Position numbers and translations under genes: made by a program
The notes under the pieces: generated by a model
Told to the model about the DNA's origin: nothing
The model's input: the letters and a program-made list of their open reading frames with translations, nothing else
Database searches by the model: none
Part shown: positions 13,678 to 16,136 of the stretch, one piece after another
Layout: each line of letters starts with the position of its first letter
Position numbering within the stretch: position 1 is the stretch's first letter
Assembly: GCA_947259685.1 (NCBI GenBank)
Contig: CAMYNC010000141.1
Location: 1 to 16,136, forward strand
DNA from: an uncultured Desulfuromonadales bacterium
Lineage (GTDB): Bacteria > Desulfobacterota > Desulfuromonadia > Desulfuromonadales > Geopsychrobacteraceae
Reading direction: 5' to 3'
Length of the DNA: 16,136 nt

Positions 13678-14721
13678 TCACCTCTTGTTTTCAGTCATCA
13701 GCAACGCAGCCTCCAGGACACTACGACCCCGCTTCTCTTGCTTTTCTTCGATAGGAATGCTTTGGTTACGGTCCACACTTTTCTCATCGGTGAACTTTGT
13801 TGCTGAGGCTTCGGCAGTTTGCGGACTCTCTTCGTTACCTTCCGCCAAGTCATGACTCGGTATTTTTCCTGACTCATTTTCAGCGAACTTAGAACTCTCC
13901 CAAGCAGTGGCCGCAGCCACCACCGGGCCACCTACCAGGGCCACCTTGTCACACTCAACAGAATCGACTGCTGTGCTGCTTAACGATTCAGCATCCTGAG
14001 ACTTAATCCCTTCCATTGCAGATGCAACCGAGAGGTGCTCTTCCTCTTCAGCCGCCTCATTTTCCTTCTCAGCATTTGATTCAGCGGCATCCACAGCACC
14101 AGTCAGCTGCTCTTGTCCACTAACAGCCCTTTTAATTCGGAGCAGTTCTCGAATATATAAGGCTGACATCAAAATGAATATAACTGCCACAAAAGAGATT
14201 AACAGGCTGTCCGGAATCAGCGGCCGGAAGCCTTCGCTCGTGGCAGCGGCCTTTTTACCTAGATCCTGCGGCGGCCCAGCGTTTTTCTTTGCTGGGATCA
14301 TTGAAGGTTTAACTTTCGCCTCAAGAGAGTCGGGGGCCGCAATTGCCGCCACCACTGAGCTATCAACTGGGTCAAGCCAGTCATTGTCCAGGTAAACTTT
14401 CATTATTATCGCATCTGGATAGTTAGCTTTAATCGTCTTAAGAAGATTTTTCGCTCCACTGAAAGTCTTAAAAGCTCCAAGCCGCAGGGCATAATACTTT
14501 CCGATCTTTTCTATCCTGAGAGAGTCGCTTTCTTCCTCCTGCAGTATCTCCAGAACCGATCTATATTGCCGTTTGGAATCCTGCTCAAGCAGGTAGCTAC
14601 CGAGCTGAATAGTATGACCCAACTCTCGAGAATAAGCTAAAGACGGCGCCGCCATCAGCACAAGCAAAACGATTGATGCCTGGATCCAGCCGCGCATATT
14701 TCTTCCCCTCATACAGGCCAT
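13678..14721 (-). CDS. SPOR-domain membrane protein with acidic C-terminal tail
   Basis: The function is not known. Start ATG 14719-14721 has GGGAG 8 nt upstream and gives 347 residues. Order of parts: an N-terminal signal sequence (MACMRGRNMRGW, then hydrophobic ASIVLLVLMAAPSLA); a SPOR-like domain (about 36-111) with two half-repeats, HTIQLGSYL and YYALRLGAFKTFSGAKNLL; a proline/alanine-rich linker; one membrane helix (about 172-190, LLISFVAVIFILMSALYI); then a long acidic, low-complexity tail (191-347) rich in Glu, Ala and Ser. SPOR domains bind denuded peptidoglycan and are usually C-terminal; here the domain is N-terminal and would be outside, with the tail in the cytoplasm. It stands alone upstream of nifH on the same strand; its last 200 bp abut the nifH control region. 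Confidence 0.75.
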   Translation of the reverse strand: MACMRGRNMRGWIQASIVLLVLMAAPSLAYSRELGHTIQLGSYLLEQDSKRQYRSVLEILQEEESDSLRIEKIGKYYALRLGAFKTFSGAKNLLKTIKANYPDAIIMKVYLDNDWLDPVDSSVVAAIAAPDSLEAKVKPSMIPAKKNAGPPQDLGKKAAATSEGFRPLIPDSLLISFVAVIFILMSALYIRELLRIKRAVSGQEQLTGAVDAAESNAEKENEAAEEEEHLSVASAMEGIKSQDAESLSSTAVDSVECDKVALVGGPVVAAATAWESSKFAENESGKIPSHDLAEGNEESPQTAEASATKFTDEKSVDRNQSIPIEEKQEKRGRSVLEAALLMTENKR

Positions 14722-15073
14722 ATTAGCCACTCCCTTTTCAATATTTAGTTCAATAAGACCACAACTCAATAGCTTTGGTCATAGAGACTAAAACGACCAA
14801 AACCAACGAGCAATATATACCACATAGAGTGCAAGCTTTTAGACAGGCCTTCCTTTTTGCCTCAAAGCTAGATGAGTTATGCGGATGAAGTCGAGAGAAG
14901 GCCTCAGAAAAATTCTAGCGGATATCCCAAGAATGTCTTGAAAAATATGCAACAGGTGCTGAATGCCAAAGGTTTTCAGCACAGTGATAGATGCGATCTG
15001 TGCAGTTTTCCCTGACCGTCCGATTGTGCGGAATTGCGCTATAATTAAAACCCAACTTTGCAATGGAGTAGAT
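14722..15073. other. Divergent spacer between SPOR protein and TAXI gene
   Basis: This contains two inverted repeats: TTTGGTC (14774-14780) with GACCAAA (14795-14801), and AGGCCTTC (14845-14852) with GAAGGCCT (14897-14904). A consensus-like -10 box TATAAT (15040-15045) lies 28 bp before the TAXI start codon, but no good -35 box is at the usual distance. A minus-strand open frame through here is mostly antisense to the TAXI gene and is not supported. Confidence 0.5.
15040..15045 (+). promoter_or_regulatory. Candidate -10 box of the TAXI gene
   Basis: A perfect TATAAT 28 bp upstream of the ATG. The position 17 bp further upstream reads CGTCCG, which is not a -35 box, so the promoter would need an activator or be weak. 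Confidence 0.35.
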
Positions 15074-16033
15074 ATGCTGCGCACCTTGGCCGCCCTGACA
15101 ATTGCTTTGCTGATAGCGATTGTCTGGATGAACGCTGAACGCTCGACAAAGAAGATCAAACTGGGAGGCGGGCCTGAGGGTGGCACTTTTATCGTGTTTT
15201 CCAAGGGGCTGGCGAAAATTCTGCAGCAGGAATTTCCCGGAACCAAAATTACCGTTAAAAACTCAGGCGGTTCGGTGGCGAACCTCGATTTGGTCGAAGC
15301 AGCTAACGTGGACATTGCCCTGACCTATGCCGGTGACGCCTACCTGGGCAGTCAGGGGCAGTTGGAAAAACACCGCAACCCGCTCGGCAAGGTGCAAGCG
15401 TTAGGACGAGTGTACGGATCGACGGCACAGTTGGTCGTCCTGAAAGAAAGTGCTATCAAAACTCCGGAAGATCTCGCCAACCGGCGGGTTGCCATCGGCA
15501 GTTCCGGCTCTGGCGCTGCGCACAGTGCCGAGCGCTATTTTCGCACCCTGGGACTCTGGGATGAGATCACCCCGCTTTTCATGGGCTATGATCTTGCCAT
15601 GGTGGAACTACTTAGCGGTCGTGCCCAAGCGGTCTGGCAATTGGTCGGTGCGCCCAGTTCTTCGATCGTCAAAGCCAACCGGAAACATCAATTACGTTTA
15701 GTCGATCTCTCCGAACTCGCCGAGCAAAGCGATTTTCTGCTCCACTACCCTTTTTATTCAAGGGTCAGCATTCCGGCAGGAACTTATCCCGGACAGACCC
15801 GCCCAATCGACAGTTTTCAGGACAATACCCTGTTAGTCACCCACAAAGAAGCCGACCCGCAGCTGCTGACCTCAGTCCTTAGCCTGCTATTCAGCCCTCA
15901 AGGAATTCAACAGATGCGCAACATTCATCCGGTAGGTAAAGACCTGGACGTGCAGAAAGGGTTACAGGGAGTGCAAATCCCTCTGCACCCAGCCGCGGAA
16001 AAATTCTGGCGGGAACGCGGGTTGCTCGAATAA
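15074..16033 (+). CDS. TAXI-family TRAP transporter solute-binding protein
   Basis: The 319-residue product is an extracytoplasmic binding protein of the TAXI type, which normally delivers substrates (often dicarboxylates or amino acids such as glutamate) to a fused TRAP membrane subunit. Start ATG 15074 has GGAG 5 nt upstream; a longer frame from 14963 lacks one. The N-terminus MLRTLAALTIALLIAIVWMN is a signal or membrane anchor. Then KIKLGGGPEGGTFIVFSKGL (about 27-46) and VKNSGGSVANLDLVEAANVD (60-79) are the family's hallmark ligand region. Next come LANRRVAIGSSGSGAAHSAE and the C-terminal HPAAEKFWRERGLLE. No TRAP membrane gene is seen in the remaining 100 bp. Substrate is unknown. Confidence 0.9.
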   Translation: MLRTLAALTIALLIAIVWMNAERSTKKIKLGGGPEGGTFIVFSKGLAKILQQEFPGTKITVKNSGGSVANLDLVEAANVDIALTYAGDAYLGSQGQLEKHRNPLGKVQALGRVYGSTAQLVVLKESAIKTPEDLANRRVAIGSSGSGAAHSAERYFRTLGLWDEITPLFMGYDLAMVELLSGRAQAVWQLVGAPSSSIVKANRKHQLRLVDLSELAEQSDFLLHYPFYSRVSIPAGTYPGQTRPIDSFQDNTLLVTHKEADPQLLTSVLSLLFSPQGIQQMRNIHPVGKDLDVQKGLQGVQIPLHPAAEKFWRERGLLE

Positions 16034-16136
16034 ATTGAACCTGAATCAGTGAGTAAACGGTGGATGAAGAGTGCAAGTGCTTGGATTGAATGAGTGATGC
16101 TAAAATCTGAGCTGCACCCAAAGGTTCAGCGGTGAT
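16034..16136. other. Right edge, no gene seen
   Basis: About 100 bp after the TAXI stop codon with no recognisable gene, terminator or RNA. Any partner TRAP gene would have to begin beyond the window. Confidence 0.5.

Noticed and set aside
13531..13806. Plus-strand open frame overlapping the end of the SPOR gene
   Set aside because: Non-ATG start, no ribosome binding site, and it crosses the tandem repeat and the antisense of a real gene.
14839..15315. Minus-strand open frame opposite the start of the TAXI gene
   Set aside because: Mostly antisense to the TAXI gene. The end of it vaguely resembles a transposase tail but I cannot place it in a family.

Overview
The window looks like chromosomal DNA from a Desulfuromonadales/Geobacter-type bacterium. 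A complete molybdenum-nitrogenase structural operon and its accessory genes fill the middle, all on the minus strand. Sigma-54 promoters, long terminator-containing leaders and hairpin repeats packed between genes all resemble what is known for that group. The lineage is inferred from protein style and regulation; no marker gene is present.

Layout. (1) 1-1573 is a decaying accessory patch: a truncated serine resolvase, an intact ParD-type antitoxin, and a ParE-type toxin broken by a stop codon and a 39-bp tandem duplication. (2) 1574-2575 is an AcuI/YhdH-type reductase, followed by about 450 bp without genes. (3) 3024-6517 (minus) is modB, modA, modC and nifB, read as nifB-modC-modA-modB. nifB has its own sigma-54 promoter and a leader with a terminator. 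(4) 6801-7405 is a frameshifted remnant of a secreted HExxH protein. (5) 7572-13116 (minus) is nifH-nifD-nifK-nifX-fdxB and a second NifX-like gene, ending in a terminator. Its sigma-54 promoter lies about 335 bp before nifH, and two strong intrinsic terminators sit in between. (6) 13678-14721 (minus) is a SPOR-domain membrane protein. (7) 15074-16033 (plus) is a TAXI-type solute-binding protein.

How it works together: ModCAB imports molybdate, NifB builds the NifB-co precursor, the NifX-type proteins carry cofactor intermediates, NifDK is the dinitrogenase, NifH is its reductase, and FdxB is a likely electron carrier. nifE, nifN, nifV and the regulators are not in this window.

The most interesting signal is in the nifH and nifB leaders. 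In both, a small hairpin with loop AAYGAA (A at loop position 1, G at position 4) lies exactly on the 5' arm of an intrinsic terminator, and an upstream hairpin has a GACG-type hexaloop. nifH has a second such hexaloop/terminator module. This fits ANTAR-type antitermination, as reported for nitrogen-fixation genes in Geobacter sulfurreducens. In addition, every spacer longer than about 100 bp between the nif genes, and the nifB-modC spacer, contains an inverted-repeat element.
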